From the NCBI RefSeq assembly GCF_004214835.1, contig NZ_PIQJ01000001.1:682001-746000 (forward strand): a stretch of DNA of 64,000 nucleotides, read 5' to 3'. The notes beneath the pieces are model-generated. The model searched no databases and was not told the DNA's origin. It was given only the letters and a program-made list of their open reading frames with translations. The stretch is from Pseudidiomarina tainanensis (GTDB lineage: Bacteria; Pseudomonadota; Gammaproteobacteria; Enterobacterales; Alteromonadaceae). Positions 8,295-16,474 of the stretch are shown piece by piece (the stretch's first letter is position 1; each line of letters begins with the position of its first letter). Position numbers and translations under genes: made by a program.

Positions 8295-10019
8295 TTAGTA
8301 TCCCGCCGCATGACCGTCTTTGCGACTTTCAGATGCCCCGTAATATACGCCTTCTTCATGATTACGCCAAATGGCTTGGTAGCCACCGTAAGGTCCGACA
8401 GCCTCTTGCAGAGTATGACCCATTTTAATAAGTTCGCGGCGCGTGTGATCAGAGAAACCGTTCTCTAAACTAACCACACCACCATCGGTCATCACTTCGC
8501 CGGTAGGCTGACTCGAGCCCGTATGTAAAATACGTGGCGCATCACCCGCCTCTTGCAGATTCATCCCAAAATCAATCATGTTGATGAGAATTTGAGCGTG
8601 CATTTGCGGTTGTGTAGCACCGCCCATAACACCGTAGCTCATGAGGGGCTTACCGTCTTTGGTGACAAATGCCGGAATGATGGTGTGGAATGGGCGTTTG
8701 CCTGGTTCAAACACATTGCGATGATTTTTATCGAGAGCGAATAACTCACCGCGGTTCTGAATCACGAATCCGAGACCAGTTGGGGTAATACCCGACCCCA
8801 TACCACGGTAGTTACTTTGAATCAGTGACACCATATTGCCATCAGCATCCGCTGTGGTCAGATAAATGGTATCGCCTTCGGTGGGAGGATTGCCCGGTTC
8901 AAAGGATTTACCTGCGCGTTTCATATCGATGAGCTTAGCGCGCTGCTTGGCGTAATCTTTATCGAGCAGACCTTCTACCGGTACTTCGTTAAAGTCTGGA
9001 TCAGAGTAGTACTTAGCGCGATCTTCAAATGCTAATTTTTTCGCTTCAACAAACAGGTGCACGTACTCTGGACTATCAAAACCCATGCTCGCGACATCGT
9101 AGTTTTCTAGGATATTTAAAATTTGCTGGGCAGCGATACCTTGTGTATTCGGTGGTAACTCCCACAAGTCATAACCACGATAATTCGTCGAAACTGGATT
9201 GACCCAAGTTGACGTATGACTTGCTAGATCTTCGTAACTTAAAAATCCACCATGTTTTTTCACAAAAGCATCGATTGTTTTGGCGATTTTGCCTTTGTAG
9301 AAAGCATCACGACCTTCTTTGGCAATGAGCTTATAAGTATTGGCAAGGTCAGGATTTTTGAACATTTTGCCTTTTTGTGGCGGCAAACCACCTTTCATGA
9401 AAACGTCAGCGAAACCTGGCTGATTTTTAAGCACTTCTGCATTACGCTCAAAGTAATATGCGATAACTTCAGTGACTGGGAAGCCGTTTTCAGCATATTC
9501 AACTGCCGGCGCTAATACCTGCACCATTGGCAACTTGCCAAACTTTTCATGTAACTCAAACCAACCGTCGACCGCGCCCGGCACTGACAACGGTAACACG
9601 CCGCGGGCTGGAATGGATTCATAGCCGTTCTCTAAAAAATAGTCCAAGGTGAGAGACTTTGGTGAACGACCCGACGCGTTTAAGCCATGCAAACGCTTAC
9701 CCTCAGCATCCCAAACAATCGCAAAGAGGTCACCACCAATCCCGTTACCGGTAGGCTCCACTAGGCCGAGCAGGGCGTTCGCAGCAATTGCTGCGTCAAT
9801 GGCATTACCGCCGGCTTGCATAATGTCCAGTGCAACTTGGGTTGCGAGGGGTTGACTTGTAGCTGCCATGGCATGAGGCGCCATTGCCTCGGAACGGGTA
9901 GCAAAGTGCTTGCCGGTAATGCGGTCAGCAGCGATGGCATTCATGCTTGCTGCACCGCAACCGAACGCAAGCAAACAACTCGCAGCGGCAAACTTCGATT
10001 TTTGAATCAGATACTTCAT
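8295..10019 (-). CDS. ggt: Gamma-glutamyltransferase, periplasmic
   Basis: Protein of 574 residues with a signal peptide (MKYLIQKSKFAAASCLLAFG to about residue 30). It belongs to the Ntn-hydrolase gamma-glutamyltranspeptidase family, which self-cleaves to large and small subunits. The large-subunit core includes GGNAIDAAIAANALLGLVEP and TGNGIGGDLFAIVWD. The nucleophile Thr is expected in EGDTIYLTTADADGN, eight residues before the conserved Asp, as in E. coli Ggt. Members of this branch split glutathione or other gamma-glutamyl compounds. The start at 10019 is chosen because GGAG is well spaced and a signal peptide results. Longer in-frame extensions run into tRNA-derived sequence. Confidence 0.92.
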   Translation of the reverse strand: MKYLIQKSKFAAASCLLAFGCGAASMNAIAADRITGKHFATRSEAMAPHAMAATSQPLATQVALDIMQAGGNAIDAAIAANALLGLVEPTGNGIGGDLFAIVWDAEGKRLHGLNASGRSPKSLTLDYFLENGYESIPARGVLPLSVPGAVDGWFELHEKFGKLPMVQVLAPAVEYAENGFPVTEVIAYYFERNAEVLKNQPGFADVFMKGGLPPQKGKMFKNPDLANTYKLIAKEGRDAFYKGKIAKTIDAFVKKHGGFLSYEDLASHTSTWVNPVSTNYRGYDLWELPPNTQGIAAQQILNILENYDVASMGFDSPEYVHLFVEAKKLAFEDRAKYYSDPDFNEVPVEGLLDKDYAKQRAKLIDMKRAGKSFEPGNPPTEGDTIYLTTADADGNMVSLIQSNYRGMGSGITPTGLGFVIQNRGELFALDKNHRNVFEPGKRPFHTIIPAFVTKDGKPLMSYGVMGGATQPQMHAQILINMIDFGMNLQEAGDAPRILHTGSSQPTGEVMTDGGVVSLENGFSDHTRRELIKMGHTLQEAVGPYGGYQAIWRNHEEGVYYGASESRKDGHAAGY

Positions 10020-10123
10020 AAAATGATACTCCGGTTTGGCTTGAGGTATCATTTCACTATATGAATTGAGCATCAAATGAGCAATGCTTGTAACCGCAGA
10101 TAACCTGCCTATTACCGAACGAC

Positions 10124-10179
10124 CACAAAAAAACCGCCTTGCGGCGGTTCTCTTGTATCTGGCGGAGAGAGAGGGATTC
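10124..10179 (-). repeat. Second copy of tRNA-Ser 3' tail plus terminator
   Basis: These 56 bp are identical to 10295-10350. On the minus strand the copy comprises the last 20 nt of tRNA-Ser (to GCCA), a short linker, and the hairpin AACCGCCGCAAGGCGGTT with a T-run. Thus a 3' tRNA fragment with its own terminator lies 171 bp downstream of the true tRNA end. Confidence 0.95.
10127..10149 (-). terminator. Intrinsic terminator, distal copy
   Basis: Minus-strand hairpin AACCGCC-GCAA-GGCGGTT followed by seven T. It is identical to the copy at 10298-10320. Confidence 0.85.
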
Positions 10180-10294
10180 ACTCGGGCCATCCATGGCCCT
10201 CGCCCTGCGGGCAGCCTTGCGGCTGTGCCAAACGGCAATCCTGCCGTTTGGTCGAACCCTAAGCGTTCTCATCAAGTCGGCACTCTCCACCAGA
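10180..10294 (-). other. Palindrome-rich spacer between tRNA-tail copies
   Basis: 115 bp packed with short palindromes: GGGCCATCCATGGCCC, GCCCTGCGGGC, GCCTTGCGGC, and CCAAACGG/CCGTTTGG around a small loop. On the minus strand it begins GGAGAG (like the tRNA-Ser acceptor 5' strand) and contains GGTTCGACC, which resembles a T-arm. It may therefore be a decayed tRNA-Ser-like segment. No credible protein is encoded. Confidence 0.6.
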
Positions 10295-10297
10295 CAC

Positions 10298-10320
10298 AAA
10301 AAAACCGCCTTGCGGCGGTT
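10298..10320 (-). terminator. Intrinsic terminator of tRNA-Ser
   Basis: Minus-strand GC hairpin AACCGCC-GCAA-GGCGGTT followed by seven T residues, starting 10 bp after the tRNA CCA. Confidence 0.9.
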
Positions 10321-10330
10321 CTCTTGTATC

Positions 10331-10421
10331 TGGCGGAGAGAGAGGGATTCGAACCCTCGATACGCGGTTAGCGTATACACACTTTCCAGGCGTGCTCCTT
10401 CAACCACTCGGACACCTCTCC
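10331..10421 (-). tRNA. tRNA-Ser (anticodon GGA)
   Basis: A 91-nt class II tRNA on the minus strand: acceptor GGAGAGG/TCTCTCC, discriminator G and encoded CCA. The anticodon loop CTGGAAA gives GGA. A long variable arm carries TACGC/GCGTA, and the T-arm is GAGGGTTCGAATCCCTC. It decodes UCC/UCU. The 3' 20 nt are duplicated downstream together with the terminator. Confidence 0.97.
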
Positions 10422-10481
10422 TGAAGTGGCGGTATGATAGGGAAAACCCTGGTTTAAATCAACAGCGTTGAAAAACAAAAG

Positions 10482-10582
10482 CGATATTAGATATTAGATA
10501 TTAGATATTAGATGTTAGATATTGGCGCCGATGCTTTGGACCTTTGTCTTTTCTAATATCTAATATCCAACATCTAGTATCG
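10482..10582. repeat. Heptad-arm inverted repeat element, copy R1
   Basis: The left arm (10482-10524) is six heptads, mostly ATTAGAT. The right arm (10553-10582) is the degenerate complement. The loop read from the minus strand starts AAAAGACAAAGG and contains GCATCGGCG. The outer edge is AAAAGCG. It lies between the divergent tRNA-Ser and the acyl-CoA ligase, and is the only copy not abutting a stop codon. The rest of 10422-10672 shows no gene. Confidence 0.9.
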
Positions 10583-10672
10583 TATTTGTTCTTCTTCAGA
10601 CCTAAGTCGTATGGGAAAAAGCTGGTAACACGCTACATTAGACAGCAGTGGCAGTAGATAAGGATTTTCACC

Positions 10673-12547
10673 ATGAGTTACCCGCGCGAATACGAATCAT
10701 CACTCCAACGCACTGAGGCGTTTTGGTTGAAGCAGGCTGGACAGTTGCATTGGTTCAAAGAGCCCAGCACAGCATGCCAGTTAAAAAGTAACGGCACCGC
10801 CGATTGGTTTGCTGATGGTGAGCTAAATATTTCGTTTATGGCGCTTGATTACCACGTTGATAATGGCCGTGGCGATCAAGTGGCACTCATCTATGATTCG
10901 CCGGTAACGGAAACCAAACAACAGTTTACCTATCGCGAGTTACGCGATGAGGTAGCATTGTTTGCTGGATTGTTGAAAAAGCACCACGTTAAAAAAGGTG
11001 ACCGTGTGGTTATCTATATGCCGATGATCCCGCAGGCGGCCATCGCGATGTTGGCATGTGCACGATTGGGGGCGATTCATTCGGTAGTATTTGGTGGCTT
11101 TGCGCCGCATGAATTAGCGGTTCGAATTGATGATGCGCAACCTAAAGTTGTGGTGACAGCCTCATGTGGTGTTGAGGTCAATCGCGTCATTCCATATAAA
11201 CCGATGGTGGATAAAGCGATTGCTGAAGCTAGCCATAAGCCTAGCAATGTGATTGTTTATCAACGTGAGCAGTGTCAAGCAGAGCTTAACCAGCCGGGTG
11301 ACCTTGATTGGCAAGCTGAAGTGGCAAAGGTAACGCCAGCTGAATGTACCGTGGTGCCGAGTACACATCCGTTATATGTTCTCTATACTTCTGGTACTAC
11401 CGGCAAACCCAAGGGCGTTGTGCGCGACACGGGTGGTTATGCGGTGGCGCTGCATTACTCGATGGAAACGGTTTACGATATCAAGCCAGGCGAGGTGATG
11501 TTTACCGCTTCTGACGTCGGCTGGGTGGTTGGGCATTCCTACATTGTTTACGGCCCATTACTGGCGGGCGCGACGACGATCTTATATGAAGGGAAACCGG
11601 TCAGAACACCAGATGCTGGTGCGTTCTGGCGGGTCTGCGCAGATTATAAAGCCACGGTATTATTCAGTGCGCCCACCGCATTTAGAGCGGTGAAAAAAGA
11701 GGATCCAGAGGGCAAAATACTTGAACAATATGATTTAACTGCGCTGGAACGGATTTACATGGCGGGCGAACGACTCGATCCGCCGACTTATGATTGGACC
11801 ACAGAAATTACCGGTAAGCCAGTCTATGATCATTGGTGGCAAACAGAGTCTGGGTGGCCGATCTGTGCCAATCCTGTAGGTATCGCCGAGCACCCAATCA
11901 AACCAGGTTCAGCGACGCTCCCATTGCCAGGTTACGATGTTCGTATTGTTGATTATAAAGGCCAAGAGCTGGCCCCCAATGAGCAAGGTGCAGTTGCCAT
12001 CAAGTTGCCGTTACCACCAGGGTGTTTGACGACAATCTGGAATGACGAAGAGCGCTTTGTCGGTGGTTATTTAAGTGAGTTTGAGGGATTTTATTCAACG
12101 GGCGACGGTGGCTATAAAGACGACGATGGCTATGTATTTATTATGGGCCGAACCGACGACGTGATAAATGTGGCCGGTCATCGCTTATCAACGGGCGAAA
12201 TGGAAGAGATTCTGGCTAAAGACAAGGCGGTGGCTGAATGCGCCGTGATTGGTGTACAGGATTCTTTAAAAGGTCAGGTGCCAGTTGGCTTGGTGATCAC
12301 CAAAGATGGCGTTACTACGAGCGATGAAGAGCTCAGTGCTCGTCTAGTGCAACTGGTGCGTGATGAAATTGGTGCGGTGGCGTGTTTGAAGCGAATCTTG
12401 ATTGTGCCACGCTTACCGAAAACGCGTTCGGGGAAAATTCTGCGTCGGGTATTGCGTCAATTAGCCGACGGCGAACAAGTTGTGGTGCCATCGACTATCG
12501 ATGACCCAACCTGCATAGATGAAATTCGTGAGCGCTTAGCGAATTAA
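10673..12547 (+). CDS. prpE: Propionyl-CoA synthetase-like AMP-forming acyl-CoA ligase
   Basis: Protein of 624 residues, ANL superfamily, closest in length and layout to PrpE and AcsA. It activates propionate or a similar short acid through an acyl-adenylate. The P-loop-like motif LYTSGTTGKPKGVVRDTGG is near residue 240. YSTGDGGYKDDDGYVFIMGR and DDVINVAGHRLSTGEMEE mark the hinge and C-terminal domain. The catalytic Lys region is RLPKTRSGKILRR, a potential acetylation site. The RDTGG after the P-loop is typical of PrpE. It stands alone; no methylcitrate genes are nearby. Confidence 0.85.
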   Translation: MSYPREYESSLQRTEAFWLKQAGQLHWFKEPSTACQLKSNGTADWFADGELNISFMALDYHVDNGRGDQVALIYDSPVTETKQQFTYRELRDEVALFAGLLKKHHVKKGDRVVIYMPMIPQAAIAMLACARLGAIHSVVFGGFAPHELAVRIDDAQPKVVVTASCGVEVNRVIPYKPMVDKAIAEASHKPSNVIVYQREQCQAELNQPGDLDWQAEVAKVTPAECTVVPSTHPLYVLYTSGTTGKPKGVVRDTGGYAVALHYSMETVYDIKPGEVMFTASDVGWVVGHSYIVYGPLLAGATTILYEGKPVRTPDAGAFWRVCADYKATVLFSAPTAFRAVKKEDPEGKILEQYDLTALERIYMAGERLDPPTYDWTTEITGKPVYDHWWQTESGWPICANPVGIAEHPIKPGSATLPLPGYDVRIVDYKGQELAPNEQGAVAIKLPLPPGCLTTIWNDEERFVGGYLSEFEGFYSTGDGGYKDDDGYVFIMGRTDDVINVAGHRLSTGEMEEILAKDKAVAECAVIGVQDSLKGQVPVGLVITKDGVTTSDEELSARLVQLVRDEIGAVACLKRILIVPRLPKTRSGKILRRVLRQLADGEQVVVPSTIDDPTCIDEIRERLAN

Positions 12548-12553
12548 GCGCTC
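12530..12553. terminator. Candidate bidirectional terminator hairpin
   Basis: GAGCGCTTA-GCGAAT-TAAGCGCTC forms a 9-bp stem overlapping the end of the acyl-CoA ligase gene and facing the convergent mscS stop at 12573. The flanking T-run is short (ATTTAAA), so efficiency is uncertain. Confidence 0.5.
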
Positions 12554-12572
12554 ATTTAAACTAAGCAATAAC

Positions 12573-13556
12573 TTAGAGCTCATCGGCCGCATCGTTTTCT
12601 GGTCGCGGTTTTGATTTCGCTGGTGAGTTCTGTTTCTTGGCTTTTGGTTTGCTGACAGCTTCGGTGTGCACTTTGGCATCGTCATTCCAACTACGAATAT
12701 GCAAATCGCGCTGTGGGAATGGAATTTCAATGTCATATTCTTCGAGCGAGGTATGGATTTCCCACATAAACGCCGCTTTAACGGCACTTGGCCGATTTAC
12801 CGCTTCCGGTTTTAGCCATACCACCAATTCGAAATTGAGTGAGCTATCGCCAAATTCCGTTAACCAAACCTGTGGTGGGCGATGGCTCCCATCATCTAGT
12901 GTATGCGGCACACGCTCAGCAGCCTCTAATACCGCTTTACGCACCAATTCTTTGTCGGTGCCATAGGCCACACCAAATCCAATTTTAATGCGTCGAATGG
13001 TGTCGCGCATGGTCCAGTTGGTGACTCGACCAGCAACAAACTCGGAGTTTGGAACAATAATATCGATGTTGTCGTTGGTGGTGATGATGGTGCTACGAAT
13101 ATTAATTTCTTTTACTTCACCAGTTACGCCTGATTCGAGTTCTACAAAATCACCAACTTTGAGTGTTTTCTCAAACAGCAACATAATCCCAGCTGTGAAG
13201 TTGCTGATTAGATTTTGTAAACCGAAACCAACACCGACACCTAATGCGCTGGCGAAAATCGCAAACTTCGTCAGATCAATGCCTATGGATGCCACGGCAA
13301 TGAGCGCACCCACCACCATCACCACATAATGGGTGATACGGGTGAGGGCATAAACCGACGATTGCGCCATTGATTTCCGATAACTGGCAATGCGTCGTAG
13401 TCCGTTTTGGAGTATACGTGAAAAAATGTAGGTGACGATTAGTATCATCACCACGCGGAAGATAGAGCCGTAAGTTATCGACGTTTCGCCTACCTTAAAC
13501 AGCTCGGTTTGCAACCAACCAAAAAGGTGTTGCACTTCAGCAAGAATTTGCTCCAT
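12573..13556 (-). CDS. MscS-family mechanosensitive channel
   Basis: Protein of 327 residues. Three or four N-terminal membrane helices are followed by the pore helix and the beta domain. That region contains ASALGVGVGFGLQNLISNFTAGIMLLFEKTLKVGDFVEL, the conserved MscS core. The C-terminus is a hydrophilic Lys/Pro-rich tail. Such channels open under membrane tension to release solutes in osmotic downshock. It starts 6 bp after the bacterioferritin stop and is probably cotranscribed with it. Confidence 0.92.
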   Translation of the reverse strand: MEQILAEVQHLFGWLQTELFKVGETSITYGSIFRVVMILIVTYIFSRILQNGLRRIASYRKSMAQSSVYALTRITHYVVMVVGALIAVASIGIDLTKFAIFASALGVGVGFGLQNLISNFTAGIMLLFEKTLKVGDFVELESGVTGEVKEINIRSTIITTNDNIDIIVPNSEFVAGRVTNWTMRDTIRRIKIGFGVAYGTDKELVRKAVLEAAERVPHTLDDGSHRPPQVWLTEFGDSSLNFELVVWLKPEAVNRPSAVKAAFMWEIHTSLEEYDIEIPFPQRDLHIRSWNDDAKVHTEAVSKPKAKKQNSPAKSKPRPENDAADEL

Positions 13557-13562
13557 GCGCTG

Positions 13563-14036
13563 TTATCCCATTTGCGCTTGCAAATACAGCTCTAAACCCA
13601 GTTTCTCAATGAGTTCGAGTTGCTGACGTAACCAATACGCATGGTCTTCTTCCGTATCTTTTAAAATACTAATGAGCATATCTCGCGTGACAAAATCACC
13701 CGCCTGCTCGCAGAATTTGATCACACTGCGTAAAGTGCGCGCATTACCGTACTCAAGCTCTAAATCATTCGCCAGCATGGTTGGTACCTCGTTCGCAATG
13801 GTGTGCGGCTCGCGCCCGTTCATATTGGGTTGGCCGCCTAAAAACAGAATACGGCGTATAAGTAAATCAGCATGACCGCGTTCGTCATCTACTTCGTGAT
13901 TGATACGCTCGTAAAGTTTGTCCAACCCCATATCTTCATATATGCGTGAGTGTGCAGTGTACTGATCAATCGAAGTCAACTCGTACGCCAGCAATTTATT
14001 CAGTTGCTCAACAATAGCTTGGTGATCAAGATTCAT
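13563..14036 (-). CDS. bfr: Bacterioferritin, ferroxidase-type subunit (no haem Met)
   Basis: Protein of 157 residues, ferritin fold. By alignment to E. coli Bfr (offset one) the di-iron ligands are intact: Glu19, Glu52, His55, Glu95, Glu129 and His132. The haem-ligating Met52 equivalent is Arg (DDERGHAD). It should oxidise Fe(II) but not bind the inter-subunit haem by itself. It lies 9 bp downstream of a second bfr with the opposite residue pattern. The two probably co-assemble into a 24-mer, as described for paired Bfr subunits in other proteobacteria. Confidence 0.93.
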   Translation of the reverse strand: MNLDHQAIVEQLNKLLAYELTSIDQYTAHSRIYEDMGLDKLYERINHEVDDERGHADLLIRRILFLGGQPNMNGREPHTIANEVPTMLANDLELEYGNARTLRSVIKFCEQAGDFVTRDMLISILKDTEEDHAYWLRQQLELIEKLGLELYLQAQMG

Positions 14037-14045
14037 GACAACTCC

Positions 14046-14519
14046 TTATTCGCTATCCAACTTGGTTTGCAGATATTTCGCCAAACTAATTTTATCGACC
14101 AAGTCCAGTTGTGTTTCTAACCAATCAAGATGTTCTTCTTGTTGCTCAAGAATTTCCGTCAGCTCATCTCGGCTAACGTAGTCTTGTGCCGATTCACAAA
14201 CGGCAATAGCAGCGCGAATGGCAAGCACGTCGTCCATTTGTACTTTATGGTCGAGTTGGAGCATTTCATGCGGATCTTCGCCGATGAATAGTTTGCCAAG
14301 ATCTTGAAGGTTAGGGAGGCCACCTAAAAACAAAATGCGCTCGATAATGTCATCAGCGTGTTTCATTTCGTAAATGGAAGCTTTGTAGATTTTACTATTG
14401 AGCTCACCAAAGCCCCAATTTTTGTACATGCGGGCATGTAAAAAGTATTGGTTTATTGCGGTAAGCTTGCGGGTGAGTATGCGATTAAGTTCTTGTAAAA
14501 CCTTACTGTCGCCTTTCAT
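14046..14519 (-). CDS. bfr: Bacterioferritin, haem-type subunit with degenerate ferroxidase site
   Basis: Protein of 157 residues, starting [11 protein letters not shown] like E. coli Bfr. The haem ligand Met52 is present (YEMKHAD), as are Glu51, His54 and His130. The other di-iron ligands are replaced: Lys18 for Glu18, Gln94 for Glu94, and Gln127 for Glu127. It is therefore predicted to bind haem but to be a poor ferroxidase, complementary to the neighbouring subunit. Its position after bfd fits haem-mediated iron release by the Bfd ferredoxin. Confidence 0.93.
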   Translation of the reverse strand: MKGDSKVLQELNRILTRKLTAINQYFLHARMYKNWGFGELNSKIYKASIYEMKHADDIIERILFLGGLPNLQDLGKLFIGEDPHEMLQLDHKVQMDDVLAIRAAIAVCESAQDYVSRDELTEILEQQEEHLDWLETQLDLVDKISLAKYLQTKLDSE

Positions 14520-14552
14520 GACTACAACTCCTAACTGTTATTTTTTAACAGC

Positions 14553-14774
14553 TTAAGCGTAGCACACCTCGACTGGCAATAAAGTTTCTGATTTTAATCG
14601 TGCATTACGATCAGCAACAGCGTCTTTGACAACTTCTTTCGCGCACTGTGTACAGCAGCCACACTGAGTGCCGACGCCATACTGCTGGCGCAGTTCACGC
14701 ATACTGTTTAAGCCATCGTCGACTGCGCGACGAATGGTTTTATCAGTGACACCTTTGCATAGACATACGTACAT
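14553..14774 (-). CDS. bfd: Bfd bacterioferritin-associated ferredoxin
   Basis: Protein of 73 residues with the BFD [2Fe-2S] pattern: Cys4 and Cys6 in MYVCLCKGV, and Cys38/Cys41 in GTQCGCCTQC. Extra Cys residues lie nearby. It donates electrons to bacterioferritin haem to mobilise stored iron. First gene of the bfd-bfr-bfr-mscS run. Proteins of this size are normal for the family. Confidence 0.95.
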   Translation of the reverse strand: MYVCLCKGVTDKTIRRAVDDGLNSMRELRQQYGVGTQCGCCTQCAKEVVKDAVADRNARLKSETLLPVEVCYA

Positions 14775-14798
14775 AGTTGGCTCCGTACTGTTACGAAG

Positions 14799-14832
14799 CT
14801 AATGATAACGCAAACAAGAATGATTCGCAATA
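14799..14832 (-). promoter_or_regulatory. Possible Fur-type operator upstream of bfd
   Basis: Read on the plus strand, AATGATAAC and AATGATTCGC occur in tandem upstream of the bfd start, each matching about 11 of 19 positions of the classical Fur box. Iron-starvation induction of bfd by Fur is known in related bacteria. The match here is weak. Confidence 0.35.
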
Positions 14833-14845
14833 AAAACCAAGGGCA

Positions 14846-14940
14846 AGATATTTGCTATTGGATATTAGATATTAGGAAAAGATAAATACCCGATACATCG
14901 GCGCTAATATCTAATATCCAATATCTAATATCGCTTTCGC
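14846..14940. repeat. Heptad-arm inverted repeat element, copy R2
   Basis: The left arm at about 14847-14875 has units ATTGGAT and ATTAGAT. The right arm at 14904-14933 is CTAATATCTAATATCC followed by AATATCTAATATCG. The loop starts AAAAGATAAA and ends ACATCGGCG. The right edge CGCTTTT abuts the DUF3429 stop (14944). It lies between that gene's end and the bfd promoter. Confidence 0.9.
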
Positions 14941-14943
14941 TTT

Positions 14944-15390
14944 TCAGAGGCTGATGATCAGGAGGATGACGTGCAGTGCCACCACCGTGAACGTTAATCG
15001 ACCGCGCAACTCCAAATACCACGAATGTGTGCTCAGCTTGCGGCGTTCGTAGTTTAACCAAAATAGATGAAGTAGGGCCAAGACGGCAAGAAACGCGAGG
15101 GTTGAGTCGCGGCATATTGGTAGCTGTGTTGCGATTAGTACGGCGAAACCGGTAACAGAAGGCACCATGCTCCATTGCAGGCTGCGGCGGTGATCGCTGT
15201 CAGCATCAACCATACAGAGTCCCCAGTGAATGCCACCGAGGAAACTGAAGATAATGGCGCTGTATAGAATAAATAGGCTGATGGCGAGCTCGCCGTTGAA
15301 GTCGAGCAATGCCATGAGCGTTAGCACAATAAACGGAACAAGTCCGGCGAAACCAAGGCGTTGTGCCGTATATTGTGAGATCAAATTCAT
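14944..15390 (-). CDS. DUF3429 family small membrane protein
   Basis: Protein of 148 residues with four or five hydrophobic helices and the conserved stretch FSFLGGIHWGLCM near residue 55, typical of DUF3429 proteins. Function unknown. The start at 15390 is chosen because its ATG overlaps the TGA of the upstream exchanger gene (ATGA), giving translational coupling. Longer in-frame extensions lie within that gene. Confidence 0.75.
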   Translation of the reverse strand: MNLISQYTAQRLGFAGLVPFIVLTLMALLDFNGELAISLFILYSAIIFSFLGGIHWGLCMVDADSDHRRSLQWSMVPSVTGFAVLIATQLPICRDSTLAFLAVLALLHLFWLNYERRKLSTHSWYLELRGRLTFTVVALHVILLIISL

Positions 15391-16361
15391 GCGATAAATC
15401 CTGTTTGTAATACGTAAATGGTGTAACCAACATAGCAGGCCACAAAAATACCACCATGTACGCGATTGATTCGGTTCGGACGGCTGTTCGGGCGAAACGC
15501 GAAAATCAATAACATGAACGTTAACACTGTCATCATTAACCAATCACGACTCAAAACCAGTGGTTCGAGTGAAATAGGCGTGATGGCGCCGGCAATCCCC
15601 ACTACGGCTAAGGTATTGAACATGTTTGAGCCAATCACGTTACCTAACGCGAGGTCGTGTTCGTTTTTGCGTACCGCAGCAATGGCTGATGCTAACTCTG
15701 GTAACGAGGTACCAACAGCAACCACGGTTAAACCGATAACTAAATCGCTAACTCCTAGTGCGGTGGCAATATCGACAGCACCCCAGACTAAAATACGCGA
15801 ACTGATAATTAATAAGATCAATCCAATGATTAACCAAGTGACGGCGCGTCCAATTGGCATCGTGGCTTCTTTAATTTCTTTATCAAAGTCGTCACTTAAG
15901 GTATCTGTGCTACCGGTCATACCTTGATAAATACTCCAGCCCAGATAGCTGGCGAAAATTGCAAGTAACACCCAGGCTTCAAGAGTGGTGATGACGCCAT
16001 CAATGAGTGGCCATGCGGCTAGCAATGTGATGGTAATCAGCATCGGTGCTTCACGTTTTAATACCTGACTGGCCACAGCAATTGGCGCTAAAAGCGCTGT
16101 AATACCCAGAATAAGTGCAATATTCGTGATGTTGGAACCATAGGCATTACCTAATGCTAAACCGGGATTGCCTTGCATTGACGCCAACGCAGAAACCACC
16201 ATTTCTGGTGCTGATGTACCAAAGCCGATAATCACCATACCAATGAGTAGGGCTGGCATACCTAAATGATTTGCTGTTGCAGCAGCACCATCGACAAATC
16301 GGTCGGCGCTCCATACTAATAAAGCTAAACCAACAATAATGGCAGCAATAGCGAGTAACAT
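15387..16361 (-). CDS. Calcium/sodium antiporter, YrbG-like
   Basis: Protein of 324 residues and about ten membrane helices in two homologous halves. Each half carries an alpha repeat: MVIIGFGTSAPEMVVSALAS with GLALGNAYGSNITN, and VVAVGTSLPELASAIAAV with LALGNVIGSNMFN. These are the ion-binding repeats of the CaCA (K+-dependent Na+/Ca2+ exchanger-like) family. It likely extrudes Ca2+ using the Na+ gradient, which fits the Na+ pump encoded nearby. Confidence 0.93.
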   Translation of the reverse strand: MLLAIAAIIVGLALLVWSADRFVDGAAATANHLGMPALLIGMVIIGFGTSAPEMVVSALASMQGNPGLALGNAYGSNITNIALILGITALLAPIAVASQVLKREAPMLITITLLAAWPLIDGVITTLEAWVLLAIFASYLGWSIYQGMTGSTDTLSDDFDKEIKEATMPIGRAVTWLIIGLILLIISSRILVWGAVDIATALGVSDLVIGLTVVAVGTSLPELASAIAAVRKNEHDLALGNVIGSNMFNTLAVVGIAGAITPISLEPLVLSRDWLMMTVLTFMLLIFAFRPNSRPNRINRVHGGIFVACYVGYTIYVLQTGFIA

Positions 16362-16474
16362 AGAATTCCTTGGTGTTTTTTAGTTGGTCAATATTTTAAC
16401 GTGAATTAGTAGTGCTTGTGAATGCAGGCTTGAACAGTCTAGACTGAATGTAGCTAAAAGAAGAGGATTTCGTT

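Noticed and set aside
10180..10294. Integrative element between duplicated tRNA-Ser ends
   Set aside because: Only 115 bp separate the copies and no integrase or cargo is present; at most a scar.
10057..10471. Overlapping frames of 82-116 codons on both strands around tRNA-Ser
   Set aside because: They run through the tRNA, its terminator and the duplicated tail; the duplicated peptide strings simply reflect the DNA repeat.
10482..10582. CRISPR-like look of the ATTAGAT repeats
   Set aside because: Units are 7 bp with no unique spacers, arranged as inverted arms, and scattered singly over the window; no cas genes.
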